Positions 34,581 through 47,274 of a stretch of DNA of 64,000 nt are shown in pieces. The notes below the pieces were generated by a model. It was given only the letters and a program-made list of their open reading frames with translations, was not told the DNA's origin and did not search any database. This DNA comes from Gnetum montanum (taxonomy: Eukaryota > Streptophyta > Gnetopsida > Gnetales > Gnetaceae): contig MNCI01015740.1 in the NCBI GenBank assembly GCA_015680685.1, forward strand, positions 223,044 through 287,043, given 5' to 3'. Numbering within the stretch: position 1 is the stretch's first letter; the number at the start of each line of letters is the position of its first letter. A program made the position numbers and the translations under genes.

Positions 34581-35837
34581 TATTAGAGCACCTACCATTA
34601 GTGAAACACTTAGGGTGCTCAAAGGATCATTGCCTCCCATCATTCTGCTAATCTTTTGGAGCACCTGCCATTAGTGAAACCCTTGGGTCACTCACAACAT
34701 CATCACCTCCCATCATTCTGCTAATCTTTTGAAGCACCTGCCATTAGTGTGGCCGTTGAAGGATTCGCAGCATCATCGCCCTAGCACTTTCACTAGCTTC
34801 CTAAGCATTTTCAATTGGCACAGCATTTGATGCATTTCCAACATCTTTGCATCCAGCATTTACAGCATCTTTACATCTAGCATTTACACTTGCATTTCAA
34901 ATTTTGTGGTTTTCTTATCTTCTTAGAGTTATGTTTGCAGGATGAAGCCCTAGAGGTAGTTATGCAAAGATGCATCTCATTGCAGTAGCAAGTCACCACA
35001 TCACTTTGATGTGCATGATTAGGCTAGCAAAGCCACTCAAAATTTCACATCCCCCTCATCTCGTTTCAGCCTATGCACATTCACTCCCACATTCCCATGC
35101 TCTCTTGCATTTCTCACATTCCCCTACATGCAAACCCTCTTATGCATACACACTATGATGCATATGGCATTCTCCTCACGTCAATCATAGAGCCCATGGT
35201 AGACATAACGTAACTCATTCCATGGGGAGCCTCTATTGGCTAGTCAAGGCCCAAGCAAATGTAATGCAACTCATCTTGTGGAGGAAACACTTGTTCTATA
35301 GATGTGATGCAGTTTCATCAAACCAAAGATCATCTACTCAATGGCCCACACCTTGCAACTAGCATTCAGCAATAAGTCGAACCCAATGGGGGTTCACCTC
35401 ATAGCAAAGCAAGAAAAAAAGAGCAAAAAATGAAAAAAAAAAGAAAAAGAAGGAAAAGCACATCCCTAAGCAAATTTACAATGTTTTAGCTTTGCAATTA
35501 ACCCAATCTTGGATTGACTTTGACTCTCTCATGAGCACTCCAACAAGAGGTCAATGTTTCAGGGGCAAGCCACTTCATGCCATAGTCACCATCAACCATG
35601 CTAACTTCACATCTTGCATCAGGATACACTATTTGCATTTTATTTTCTCTACTTGTATTTCATCTCCCTAGCACATTACCTACACACTTTGCCCTAGCAC
35701 ACCTTTATCCATAGTACTCTTGAACATGGTGAAACGACACCTAATCTAGTATTGACGAAGGATGTTGGTGCTATGTCTGCTATGGTGTTTTGCAATTCTT
35801 TGTCAACATCTCTCAAGCCACTCCTCTAGACATCAAC

Positions 35838-35850
35838 AAAGAGGGGCCAT
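35838..35850 (+). other. G2 polypurine tract
   Basis: AAAGAGGGGCCAT, identical to the tract of G1, directly before the LTR start TGAAACACC. Confidence 0.85.
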
Positions 35851-37113
35851 TGAAACACCACAAAATTTCAGGTCTTAGTGTCTCAATTGCAAATTTGGCT
35901 AAGTGTCAAAATGGTGGCACTTTGCCCAAATTTTTCTAAATGTTGAGTGTAGTTAACTCCAACTACCAATTTTGCAATTTTTTTCTAAGTGTTGAGTTAT
36001 GTGTTCCATGTGTAACATGGGGAGAGAATAGCAACCAAAGTTAGAAAATTTTTGAACTTTTCTAATCACCTTTGGACTTAGAAAATTTTCTAAATTATTC
36101 TCGTAATCCCACCTACCACACTACCACGTGGTACTAGATCCATGTTTTGTGCTAACCTTAGCCCTATAAATACCCCTGGACCCCCAACATTTTAACAATT
36201 GGAATTCCCAAGTGGTTAGCATTCCCATGTGGTTAGCATTCCTAGGTAGTTGACATTCCCAGATGGTTGGCATTCCCAAGCAGTTGGCATTCCCAAATGA
36301 TTGGCATTCCTAGGTGGTTGGCATTCTCAAATGGTTGGCATTCCCAAGCAATTAGCATCCTCAAATGATTGGCATTTCCAAGTGATTGGCATTCCTTGGA
36401 CGTGAGCATTTTTAGCACTTGGCATTTAGCATTCAGCACTAAGCATCTTTGGATGAACGAGACCCAGACACACTACTACAAAGGTAGAGTTGCACATCAT
36501 GGTCCACCGTAGCCCCATTGTAGCCTTGCAGAACATCGCAACATACACCATAGTAGCCAACCCAGTAGGCATAGTTCATCACGACAAGCATCAAATTTCA
36601 TAGCCCAACACCACCGAGACTGTGACTATGCTTTCACTATGCTTGTTGTACACTGTGTACCGTTTAAAACACTTTTAGAGTTAAATACACTTCCATTTGG
36701 GTTGGTGTTCTATTTCTCTCTCCCATTTCTAGCATTTTCCTTTTTTTTGCACTTTTTTACATGTCATCATGTTGTACTATGCTCGAGTAGTAGTCTCTGT
36801 GGGTTGACACCCTTGTTTCAATCAAAATCCTTGGCTACGCTCACCCCCATTCCGTGGCTATGCTCTACACTTAGCACTTCTTTGACATTTAGCATTGTTT
36901 CATGTTATTTGCACTTGCATTCTGGCTAGCCATGCCACCTCCCAGTTGTACCCACCACCCTAGTTGTCACTCCAAAGTCCCTATTTAATCGACAAGATCA
37001 TTTAGGGTGCTCCACCTCAGTTTCTAACAAGGCCCTCATGTGGAGGTGAGGTTAAGGCTATGCATCCGTTGACCCCTTGGTGATTCCAACCATCAACATT
37101 TTTAGTCATTACA
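35851..37113 (+). repeat. 3' LTR of G2 (1263 bp)
   Basis: Starts TGAAACACCACAAAATTTCA and ends TTAGTCATTACA. Contains the minisatellite in CATTCCCAAGTGGTTGG orientation at 36190-36405 (about eleven units of 20 bases) and a TATAAATACC box at 36165. Confidence 0.88.
36190..36405 (+). repeat. Minisatellite in G2 LTR
   Basis: Roughly eleven units of about 20 bases based on GGCATTCCCAAGTGGTT. It is the reverse complement of the G1 LTR array, but with a shorter and more regular unit. Confidence 0.85.
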
Positions 37114-38000
37114 CATGTTCCTTATAAAACATAAAGAATGAGTGGCAGAAACGCAAGCTTTTCCCAAGGATGCTCATTAAAGAAGCTAAAAGCTGGTACT
37201 AGTCCTTAGAGCTGGAATCTATCCACAGATAGAGTACCATGTTAGAACTATTTAATGACAAATACCATATGTACTCAAAAGTGTCTAATCTTAGAAGGTA
37301 AAAAAGACTAGAAACAAAGAGTACATGAACCATTGGATGTTGTCATGGGCTGATACTATTCACTCATACACCAATGCCCTAGCCATGGTTACTCTCAAAG
37401 GGAACAACTTCACCACATGATAGATGAGCTCAAAGCAGAAACAAGAACCCTTGGAGCGTATGCCCAAGGAAGGTTGTTTGAAATGAGAGCTTATCAAATC
37501 CAAAGGTTAATTAAGTAAGTAGCAAAAGAAGAAGATGAGCTACAAAAAAGGGAAAGTGCTAAAGAGTATAACAAGGACCCCTCCATTAGAGGTAAGGGAA
37601 AAGCTATTGTAGTAGAGAAAGTTGTGGAGTCTGATTCTAATGATGTAACTGAATATGACATATGTCAATTTGAACATCCAAAGGGATGTTACACTTACAA
37701 GAGTCTGGAGTGTACGCATTGAATCCTCACCTAGCACATAGGCAAGCTCTAAGATGATTACCTTACCCTCAAGGTAATCCAAGGTAGCTCCACCAACAGC
37801 AACAAGCTTACTACCCAAGTGGAACTCCTCCACAACCTTATCAATAGTACCAATAGTGGTACAAACCAAAATTGTGGGGAATGCCACCACTAAGGCAGTA
37901 GTACCCTTATAGGTAACCAAATCCATATGGGTACTATGTTTAGTAGCTTGTCTGCCCTAGAAGTTCTTTAAGCCATGCATCATTCCAACATCACTATCAC
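37114..38000 (+). pseudogene. A2 gag, C-terminal half
   Basis: Starts inside gag at the point aligned to A1 base 10441 (NIKNEWQKRKLFPRMLIKEA-like, then KSWY). It continues through a region rich in Gln, Glu and Lys and an ICQFEHPKGC remnant of the knuckle near 37660. The linker YYPSGTPPQP at 37810 is uninterrupted here and shows what A1 looked like before G1 inserted. Several stops. Confidence 0.75.
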
Positions 38001-38239
38001 CCTCTAGAGTACCACCAAACACATTCACCATCTACTTGAGGGAAAAACCCATATCCATATCCTTATCATCTGTCACATCCCTCTACTTCTACACCTCCAC
38101 CTTCAACCCAATTATCTCCTACTCCATCTATGTAGGGAGAGATTCCTCAATAGCTATAACAATGAAATGCTACAAGGGTTGTACACTCACAACTAGTTTT
38201 TCAACCAAGTGGTCTAGATAATTGATCAAGAAAATAGCC

Positions 38240-38960
38240 TTTCTTTCAGTCTAGTAGTCCTCTCTATCCCTCATAACCTACTCTAGTTGATCATCCTGCA
38301 TCTCCATTGCCCTCATCCTCTACATCAAATACCTTCAAGTGCCCTTTAAACCAAGTGCCACCTAGGATCCACACTGTAATGCTAATTCATGTTTTTTCTA
38401 ACTAGACTAAGTTTGGTAATCTTTCTATGAAAAGATTTAACCTAGGAAGTCCACTCATTTATCTATAAACTATTGGACAATAGCCATGCAAGGCTCTTCT
38501 TGACTTTGTGTCCATAGTTAACCTCATCTCCCATGATATGTACAAGGCCTGGAACCTACCACCTTTTAAGAAGAGCAACATCCATCTAGAATTATCATAT
38601 CAGTCAATTATTGTCCCTTTGGGATTAGTAGAGGACATTGTAATCATAGTTTGTGGGTGGTCCTGTCCTACTTATTTTCTACTAATTAAGGTGAACAACT
38701 ACAAAAGTGACTTCCCTATCATCATGGGAAAGGCTTGGTTAAGCACAGTCGATGTGCGAGTGGGTAAGGGACCTATCTCTAGAAATATCCAAGGAAAATG
38801 AGCTAGGTAAAATTGAGAAGAAGAATATTCCATGCATTGCATATAGTGATAATGGGTGCAATTGTGTGCAAAATATTTGATCAATTAGGAGCACATACAT
38901 TAAGGCATGCAATTAGTGTGCACAAGAGATCAATATTCAAAGGTATATGTATGTAGCAAC
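38240..38960 (+). pseudogene. A2 aspartic protease
   Basis: The open piece 38508-38801 encodes VNLISHDMYKAWNLPPFKKS, PLGLVEDIVIIVCGWS and FPIIMGKAWLSTVD. The upstream LLDF at 38496 is where the catalytic Asp lies; the Gly of the loop is lost. Clearly orthologous to A1 19842-20531. Confidence 0.75.
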
Positions 38961-39139
38961 CATAAAGCAGGAGGGCACCTAGTGCCTAATAGCTAATTCA
39001 AATAACAGTAGAATATGCATGAAACTGATTGAGAGCCTAACATAAACATATGTTGAAGGCATGAACAAAATTTAATAAGTTCATTCCCAACTCTCTAATG
39101 AAGATGATGATACCTATTGAGGAGAGTTGGAAATCCTTG

Positions 39140-40750
39140 ATCACTTCAAGCAAGAGCCCTTAGAACTAAAAACTTTACTAGTCGAAATGGAGTATGCATT
39201 TTTAAAGAATAGTAAACCAGTCATAATTAATGCCAAACTTGCTCTTGAATAAAAAGAAAATTTGTTGAAAGTGATGAAAAAATGGTCAATAGCCTTTACC
39301 TGGTCATATCCCCAGCTAACAGGAATCAATCCAAGGATATGCGATGATCGCATCTACACTGANGCCTTTACCTGGTCATATCCCCAGTTAACAGGAATCA
39401 ATCCAAGGATATGCGATGATCGCATCTACACTGACTTGACCATGAAGCCTAGAAGGTAGCTACAGAGGTAGTTAAATCTTAAATTAAAGAAAATTATCAA
39501 GGAGAAGATAGAGCAACCCCTCAAGGTGGGATTCATCTATCCCATCATGGATAGTGAGTGGGTTAGCCCACTCATAATTATACCGAAGAAGGATGGCAAA
39601 TAGTGGGTCTACATCAACTTTAGACTGTTAAATATGGCAACATTTAAGGATCACTTTCCTTTTCCATTTGTGGATCAAGTACTAAAAACCATATCCAGGC
39701 ATTGTTATTATAGTTTTTTGGATGGTTATAGTGGCTATAACCAAATCCAAATTGCACCCAAAGATTAGGCCAAGACAAAATTCATGAGTTCTACGGGGAC
39801 TTTTGCATATTATAAAATGCCATTTTGCCTATGCAATGCCCCTACAACATTTCAACGCTTGATCCTTAGTATATTTCAATAGAAAATTGGTAGTGGTGTT
39901 GCAATCTTCATGGATAGCTTCTCCACCTATAGAGCTACCTTTGAGCAAGCCTTGGATTGACCTAAGCAAGTACTAAAGAGATGTGTAGAGACAAACCTAC
40001 AGCTCAACTAGAAAAAGAGCCATCTCATGATCTAAGAAGGAATTGTGCTAGGGCACCCAATTTCATAGAAAGGGATTGAGGTAGACCCAAAAAAGATAAG
40101 GGTCATCCAAAGAATAACATGCCAACCAAAGATCGTTAAATATGTCCATTCATTCCTTGGACACACTGGTTACTACCAATGATTTATTGAGAATTTCTCT
40201 AAGATTGCAAAGCCATTGGTAGAGGTTAAGGATGCACCTTTCATCTGGACCAAGGAATGTGAACATGCATTCCAATAATTAAAAAAAGAAACTCATAGAA
40301 ACACCAATCCTGCGAGCACTAGACTAGTCCAAACCTTTCCATATTATGACGAATGCATCTAACTATGATTTGGGAGCAATGCTCACATAGATGGATGATA
40401 AGAAACATCGATACCATATACACTGCGTGAGTTGAAGCATTATGGAAGCATAGTTAAATTACACCATCATAGACAAAGAGTTAATGGCAGTGGTGTACTC
40501 ACTAGAAATGTTTGGGCAATGTGTGCTTTGTTACAAAGTATTTGTGCATATGGATCATAGTGCAATTTGCTTCCTCATGAACAAGCTGATAGTGAACCCT
40601 CGTGTCATATGGTGGCTTGTGATCTTGCAAGAATTCAATCTCACTATGGTAAATCTAAAAGAAACTAAGAATGTGGTCACTAACAACCTCTCTCAGTTAA
40701 AATGGGATAATAAAGAAGAGGAGATCCTACTCTCTAATTAGTTTCTAGAT
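39140..40750 (+). pseudogene. A2 reverse transcriptase and RNase H
   Basis: The RT N-terminal part appears near 39470-39600 (FIYPIMDSEWVSPLIIIPKK-like), then GTFAYYKMPFCLCNAPTTFQ at about 39800 and FMDSFSTY at 39910, so the second catalytic Asp of the FMDDF loop is Ser. RNase H pieces follow, with DKELMAVVYSLEMF at 40471-40510 and FVHMDHSAICFLMN. A duplicated 72-base stretch around a single N at 39363 is probably an assembly error. Confidence 0.8.
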
Positions 40751-40879
40751 GAACTCCTCTTTACTAGAGAAATAAATGAACAAATGCCTCAAAAAGCAAT
40801 ATGGTGTAATGGCATCCTCATATATCTTCTCACTCAAGAGATGCCATAGGACTTGGATTTTAGAAAGAAGTAAAAATTT

Positions 40880-42000
40880 CTTCATTAGGCCAAATACTTC
40901 ATGGAAATTAATGGACAACTTTGCAAGGTATTTGCTGATGGCTTGATCTGCTAGTGTGTCCTTGATGAAGATTAATTACACGTTATCCAAGATGCTCACG
41001 AAGGACCTTGCAGAGGCCTCTATGCAACGAGATGCATGACCATAAAAATCCTAATGGTAGGATACTATTGGTCTACAATCTTTAGGGATGCCAACCAGTT
41101 TATCAAGTCTTATGAATGTTGTCAACGTGACGGGGGGATGACCACTCGCATGGAAGGTCCCCAATAGTGGATTCAATCACTAGAACCTTTTAACATATGG
41201 GGCATTGAGTTCATGGGTCCCATCACACCCATGTCTAATGGGAAGGTGTATATTATAGTAGCAATTAACTACTACACAAAATGGGTAGAAGTAGTAGCCA
41301 TTACTAATTATACATCATCCACTGCTGCTAAATTTATATAAAAAAATATCATGAATAGGTTTGGGATGCCATGTTCATTAATTTTTGATAATGGAACTCA
41401 CTTCATAGGTGCCACCTTTAAAAAATTAATGCAACACTTGGGGGTAGAACATAAATTAACAACACCTTACCACCCCTAAGCCAATGGTCAACCAAAGGTA
41501 ACCAACCGAGAGATTACAAAAATACTAACACGAACCACTAGCAAATATAGGAAGGACTAGAGTACAACACTTAATGATGCTCTCTAGGCTTATCATTTAA
41601 CTTGAAAACTTCTTATTAGCTATTCTCCCTAAAAGTTAGTGTACAAGAAACTTCCAACACTCCCAATCCAATCTAAGCTCCGTACACTCTCAACGACCTG
41701 TGATCTAAACCTTGATGTAAGTCTAGCATAGAAAGAAAGGCTAATTAACTTGAACATGTTAGATGAAAATTGCTTAGTGGACCTATCCTTGAATGAGGTG
41801 AACAAGGCATTTAGCAAGCAATGTCATGGCCTTAGAATTAGGAAATTAAAACTTCAACTAGGAAATAAGGTTCTTTACTGGAACCCCACACATGTACCCC
41901 AAAAGAAAAAATTCCAAACATTGTGGGAGGGACCTTATATAATTGATCAAACCTTTCCATCTAGGGATCATGTTGATCCACAAACCTAAAAACCAAAATA
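40880..42000 (+). pseudogene. A2 integrase
   Basis: HHCC-type end CCQRDGGMTTRM near 41115, then EPFNIWGIEFMGPI at 41185 (first catalytic Asp changed to Glu), TKWVEVV, IFDNGTHFIG at 41390 with the second Asp intact, and TNREITKILTR at 41500. The C-terminal piece 41750-41989 contains NKVLYWNPTHVPQKKKFQTL and WEGPYIIDQTF. The frame is broken by stops. Confidence 0.82.
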
Positions 42001-42054
42001 AAAAGTAGTTGGTCAACATCCAACAAGTCAAACCCTTCCTAGAACCAAGATAGN

Positions 42055-42347
42055 NNNNNNNNNNNNNNNNNNNNNNNNNNNNNNNNNNNNNNNNNNNNNN
42101 NNNNNNNNNNNNNNNNNNNNNNNNNNNNNNNNNNNNNNNNNNNNNNNNNNNNNNNNNNNNNNNNNNNNNNNNNNNNNNNNNNNNNNNNNNNNNNNNNNNN
42201 NNNNNNNNNNNNNNNNNNNNNNNNNNNNNNNNNNNNNNNNNNNNNNNNNNNNNNNNNNNNNNNNNNNNNNNNNNNNNNNNNNNNNNNNNNNNNNNNNNNN
42301 NNNNNNNNNNNNNNNNNNNNNNNNNNNNNNNNNNNNNNNNNNNNNNN
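42055..42347. other. Assembly gap (293 N)
   Basis: A run of N between the integrase end and the 3' spacer of A2. Confidence 0.98.
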
Positions 42348-44160
42348 CTATGGCTTTCCTTGTTCTAGAAATTTGAGGTTCCTTCCATTAAAGAAACTTT
42401 TAATCAATCAGTGACCTTGGTGGTTCTGGAATTAGGAAGGATTCAAAGGTTTGTAAAGGGTGTGACTTCAAGGGGACTTAATACTCTTTTTCCTATTCTT
42501 CTTACTTGAGTGCTTGAGTGTTTTTCATGGACTTCTTACCATTTCACACCACCCACTGAAGGAATTCAAAATAATGTCGTTGCATGGTATGGTTCCCATT
42601 TAAAAAAAAAAACACAACAAAAACACAATGAGAATTCAAAGCACATCCCTTCAACATGAATAAGTCATTGCATGGTGNTAAAAAAAAAAACACAACAAAA
42701 ACACAATGGGAATTCAAAGCACATCCCTTCAACATGAATAAGTCATTGCATGGTGTAGTTCCTATTCAAAAATAATAATGAGAAGTCAAAGCACATCCCT
42801 TGGACAAATAAAGGGGCTACAAGCATTGGTTATGGAACTTGAACGACATGCACCTATGCCTGAAAATCCCGTCTAACTAAGGCCCTCTCTCTCTCACTTT
42901 CTACTTCTTTTTTCCTCTCTTTGTGGAATAATGGTTGTTTTGTGGAAGCATTCTTGTGTCTCGAGTGGGTGGATAAGTCTTAGAGTGGTGATGTGAACTC
43001 ATTAAAAGCGGATGGTTTTTGTCTAGACTAAGGATGAAACGTCTCAAGTCATTTTAGCCACAAATTCCACAAGGGACTTCTTATGACCTCAATTTGGAAC
43101 TCCATTCCACCTTCTCTATCATCCATCCATGCTACTATAACTCACCTCATTGTCAGGTTCTATGTTATGCTCTATGTCTTAGTCTGATGTGTTGGGATTC
43201 TTAAGTGGATTCTTTTGAGTTGGTCCTTAACTTATCATGATCATTAAATTGACTATTGGACCCATGGACTTCTTAGTTGAGGTTATGCAAGGGCAAAAAT
43301 GACATGAGCCTACTATGGGGAGGACCCACTTACATAGCTTTTGGCTTGATTAGTTAAGGTTCCTTACCTTTGACATCACTGCAATCCTATATTTTGCATT
43401 TTCCATTGCGTAAACGACTTAGTACTCCTTAATCTTTCATTTCATTCATCCACTAAATCAAATTTTCTCCATTTTTTAAATGTATGAGCTTCAACACTCC
43501 CTTCTCATGTTTTCATACTATTCTTGGTCTTCTAAGCTTCCATTTGACCCCAATTTCATCCAAAAATTCTTTGTATTTAAAAGTTTCACCAAGTCAATGG
43601 TGGTCGTTGACTATGTCAACAAGGCCTCGTCGATGTAGCTAACCATGTTGACAAGGCCTCATCGACTAAGCCTTGTCCATGCAGTGCTTAGATCCTATAT
43701 ATACTATCGGACACTTAGGAATTTTGTGCAAATTACTCATAACACACAGGGAATTTTTGTAATTTTTTAGAGCCCAAAACCTTCCAGAGCTCATAACTTC
43801 CCAACCGTTTGTCCAAATCACTCCATTTCTTGATCTTGTGCTTACCAAAGGTAAGATCTTTATCATGGGGGCAACAAACCTTAAGGTTTTTGATGAAAAT
43901 TTGATGAAATTTTTTGGAAATTTTCCTAACTCCCCTAAAGGATTACCAACCTTACCCATACATAAACATCAACTTTTTCCCAAGTTAACCATTCCAACAA
44001 CCTCTAGGATGAATTATTCATAATAACACATAAAATAAATGATAATTGGATTAATTAAATCATCCATAATCATAACTTAGCAAAGTGTAACTATCCTCAA
44101 GAGTTAAGGTATCCCAATTTTTTTAAGGTTACACAATGATTGTTGATCCATGATCCTAGT
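42348..44160 (+). other. A2 spacer between integrase and extra ORF
   Basis: Homologous to A1 at about 23960-25300 up to roughly 43560. Bases 43600-43760 then resemble an A-family U3 (GTTGACAAGGCCTCATCGAC and a TATATATAC box), followed by leader-like sequence to 44160. A second single-N duplication lies at 42600-42755. No conserved protein. Confidence 0.5.
43600..43760 (+). promoter_or_regulatory. Candidate internal promoter with LTR-like U3 boxes
   Basis: Two copies of a TGACAAGGCCTCRTCGA box at 43616-43634 and 43647-43668, then CCTATATATACTATC (TATA-like) at about 43694-43708. The same boxes appear at the start of the A2 LTR remnant (30285-30315). They lie about 450 bases before the extra ORF. 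A role as its promoter is inferred. Confidence 0.35.
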
Positions 44161-44161
44161 A

Positions 44162-47017
44162 TGACTATAGATGGCACCCAAACAAAAATGTCCATAAGAA
44201 GGAGAACCCGAGAGAAGTGACCCAAAGCTAGAAGGGGCTAGAAAGAATAAGGCCAAGAACTACCAAAGGCAACCCATGCAACAGGACCTCTTCAGGAGGA
44301 GCCCAAAGTGAAATTTGTCTAATAGATTCCAGAGAAAGAAGTGCCAACCAAACAATCACAAAGAGGAAAAGTGCATGGACCCATGCCAAGGCTTGAGGTC
44401 ACGTTGACTCAAGCTTGCCTAGACATAATTTAGTCCCAAGACATTCAAATATCGATTCTTCAAGAGATCAACTTCAGGCCATTTTTGGAGAAGGCCCTAG
44501 AGGATGTGAAGACACAAATGTAGACCTCTCCCATGTGGCCAGTCATCACATCCAATGGGGAATGGTACATGGGAGAGACCTATCTCTTTTGGAGTTGTTG
44601 AAGGCTAGGGTCCATTGTCAAGATCAAGAATATTCAAGTGTCCTACTCAACAGAAGCCATTGCACAAGCACTTAGGTTGCCTAACATAGGAACACAACTA
44701 GCTGAATTATCTACAAAAGGTAATCCTGAGGCCAAGAGGCAGTGGACCCAATGATGTTATAGGGTGGCTCCTAAAGAATATGGTGCACTCACATAGGTGG
44801 AGTGGATTTGTTTCAAGATTGTGACCTATTACCTCAATCCAATGGTGAGGCCAAGCAAGGTGACTGCTTTCTCCACCCAAGCATACACCACTCTAAGTAT
44901 TTTACCCTTGTTAACCTTCCACAACTATTATACTTGGAGATTGAAAAGTATTTTAAAGAAAATGAACATGGAAGGAAGATCCTACCCTTATTGTACCTCA
45001 TCAGAAAAATTTGCAAAAGGGCAAGCATTATTCGCTACTCTAATGACACTCTTAGGCATGTTCCCTTGGCCTCATGGGTAGAAATCATGAAGGATAAAAT
45101 GCCAACGACAACCCAAGAAGAGGAGCTATTGCCACCACCACCCACTCAAGGAACAACGATGAAGGCCCATGCAACCATTGAATGTCTATGAAAAATCAAA
45201 GAACAACTCTTGAGAAAATAAGAGCAACAAGTAGGAACAAGTGGATCAAATCCATCTATGTATTGGCTAGCGATGATTCATCTTAACAAGGTGGCCCAAA
45301 TAGTTAGCCAAATGGAGAGATGTGGTTCCATTTTTACTGCCCAAAGAACGCAGCTACCTTCAAGGTCAGATCCCAATGCTTGAGAAGTGATGGCATAATG
45401 AACAACACATCATTTATTCCTAGAAATCTCTGGGAATGCTACCACTTTCTCAGTGAGGTTGGAGGAAGGTGAAGAGGCAACTATCTTGGCGATGCAGCAC
45501 CAAGGGTCGGAGATAGCGGTAGAAGTGGTAGCTGACCATGTAGTTGAAGCATTAAATGCACTTGCCATGTCTATACTAGACATATCTACACTTTAAAACA
45601 TGCAAACATATGTAGGCACAGTCAACAAGAAGTTAGATGCAGCTCAACATGAAAAATTGTTGGAACAATTGGTAGGAACTAGGCAACTAACTTCAAACAT
45701 CTTTGATCTTCCAAAGAACATCACCACAACCTGGTCGAAGCTGTTGAATGTAAGGGGCAAATGTATTATTTTGGAGGGGCAACTAGAAATTTTCCAAAAG
45801 CAAAATCAATGCTTAGCTGCAGAGGTTGTCAAACTTCATGCCTAACTTGTAGAATAAGCAATCCTTAGCCTAGTAATGACAAGAGATGAAGCTATCAAAC
45901 AACTTCAAGAACAATGTTAGAAGGCTAAGGAGGAGTTAGTGATGGCCATCTTTAAATAGTCTATGGTAGAAGCTGAAACACACTCAATCAAAAAGGACTT
46001 GAATTAGATGCACCAAGAGAATGAAGCATTAACCACACAAAATTATCACCTATAAAATGTTGATACTCAAAGAGATCAAATGCAAGAATTCAGTCATCAA
46101 CAACAAGAGCAACTTGCCAATGTAAATACTAAACTAAGGAAATTGGCCATGGAGAACTGTAATCTGTCAATGGAGGAGGTATGCACCTTGTGATAAAATT
46201 CTACCATTAAGATCATCGCCTAGAAGAATGAAGCTCTCGAATTTGAAAAAGTGAAAAATCACTATAGGGACCATGTCGGTTTGTAAAAATAAGTAAAAGA
46301 AAAAAAATCTAGATGGCAAAGGTGAAAATGAATGAAGCCCTCCAACAACTCCATCAAGGAAAAGAGATGTGGAAGCCCATCCTTGATGGAATTGACATTT
46401 ACAACAAAACAAAGATCCACTTAAAGGAGTTGCAAATCGAGGAGATGACAGAATACATGGAGTTGGCCAATCTTTGTTATGCAAACTTGGCAATGCTAAC
46501 TACCAGATGGTTGCGATTAGAATTAGAAAAACAAGTGGCTAGCTCATATTTGCTATACAATGCTGATTTCAAACACCATAAGGACACCAAGCAAAAGCTT
46601 GAGATTACTAACACTAAACTTGAAGTTTTCAAAGGATGATTTAGAGATCAACGATCTATCACTAAGAACCTAGCCAAATGGATGAATGACTACCAAGAGC
46701 TGAAGAACATAGTGAAAGCATTTGACATTGAATGCAAATAGTTTGCTAACTAGTTTGTCAATGCCAAGGAGTTATTTTCAACAATCCTATGTCCTTGGGA
46801 TGTGCCCGTTTCAACCCACATTGGGGAAGCTACATGTATGGTGCATGATCCTAGGAGTAAGGAGGAGAAAATGAAAGCACTACTAGATGCTTTCTGCCTC
46901 TTGGCTAAAGTCGTAGAAATAGTAGAACAACCATAACCACCTCAACCACCACTAGTGTGTGAAGTCACTGAAGGTTCCTCAGAGCCTCAAGAACCACCAC
47001 CACCTAGGACTATTTGA
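44162..47017 (+). pseudogene. A2 extra ORF (env position), coiled-coil rich
   Basis: Starts at ATG 44162 (MAPKQK) and can be followed in essentially one reading direction for about 950 codons to 47017, with about ten or more stops. Recognisable stretches: INFRPFLEKALEDVKTQ at about 44460, a Leu/Ile-rich segment at 44900-45080, QTYVGTVNKKLD at 45600, and long Glu/Lys/Leu/Gln-rich segments at 45600-46640 that look like coiled coil (NALQQLHQGKEMW-like, LQIEEMTEYMELANLCYANL). It is shared with A3 but absent from A1. I cannot assign a function; no signal peptide or membrane segment is apparent. Confidence 0.6.
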
Positions 47018-47274
47018 TCTTCTCCAACAAGCTTCACACCATTAAGGAACATGTTGTCCAATTTTTTTATTTTTTATTTTTTGAAGAGTTGAATGATGGT
47101 GTTCAATTTTTTGTCCTGAACAGCTTCATTTTTTGTAACGTGTTGATCCATACACTCCATTTTTTGTTAATTTAGTTAATTTGTTTTGTGTAAAGAAAAG
47201 TCAGTCAATAATCTCATACCTTCCCAATTTTGTAACAGAACTCAAGGATGAGTTTTCATTCAATTGTGGGGGTA

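Larger units (their letters stand above)
30371..37113 (+). mobile_element. G2: second gag-protease element, 5' truncated
   Basis: Same family as G1 but on the plus strand. The 5' LTR, primer site and leader are gone. gag starts near 30381, protease lies at 33316-33984, repeats follow to 35837, then AAAGAGGGGCCAT and the 3' LTR (35851-37113). There is again no RT, RNase H or integrase. The right border abuts A2 gag: CATGTTCCTTATAAAACATA continues A2 and matches A1 at 10440. Confidence 0.88.

Noticed and set aside
44802-45191. Possible host gene of 129 codons
   Set aside because: It is part of the extra ORF of A2 (or a shifted frame of it) inside the retrotransposon and has no independent support.
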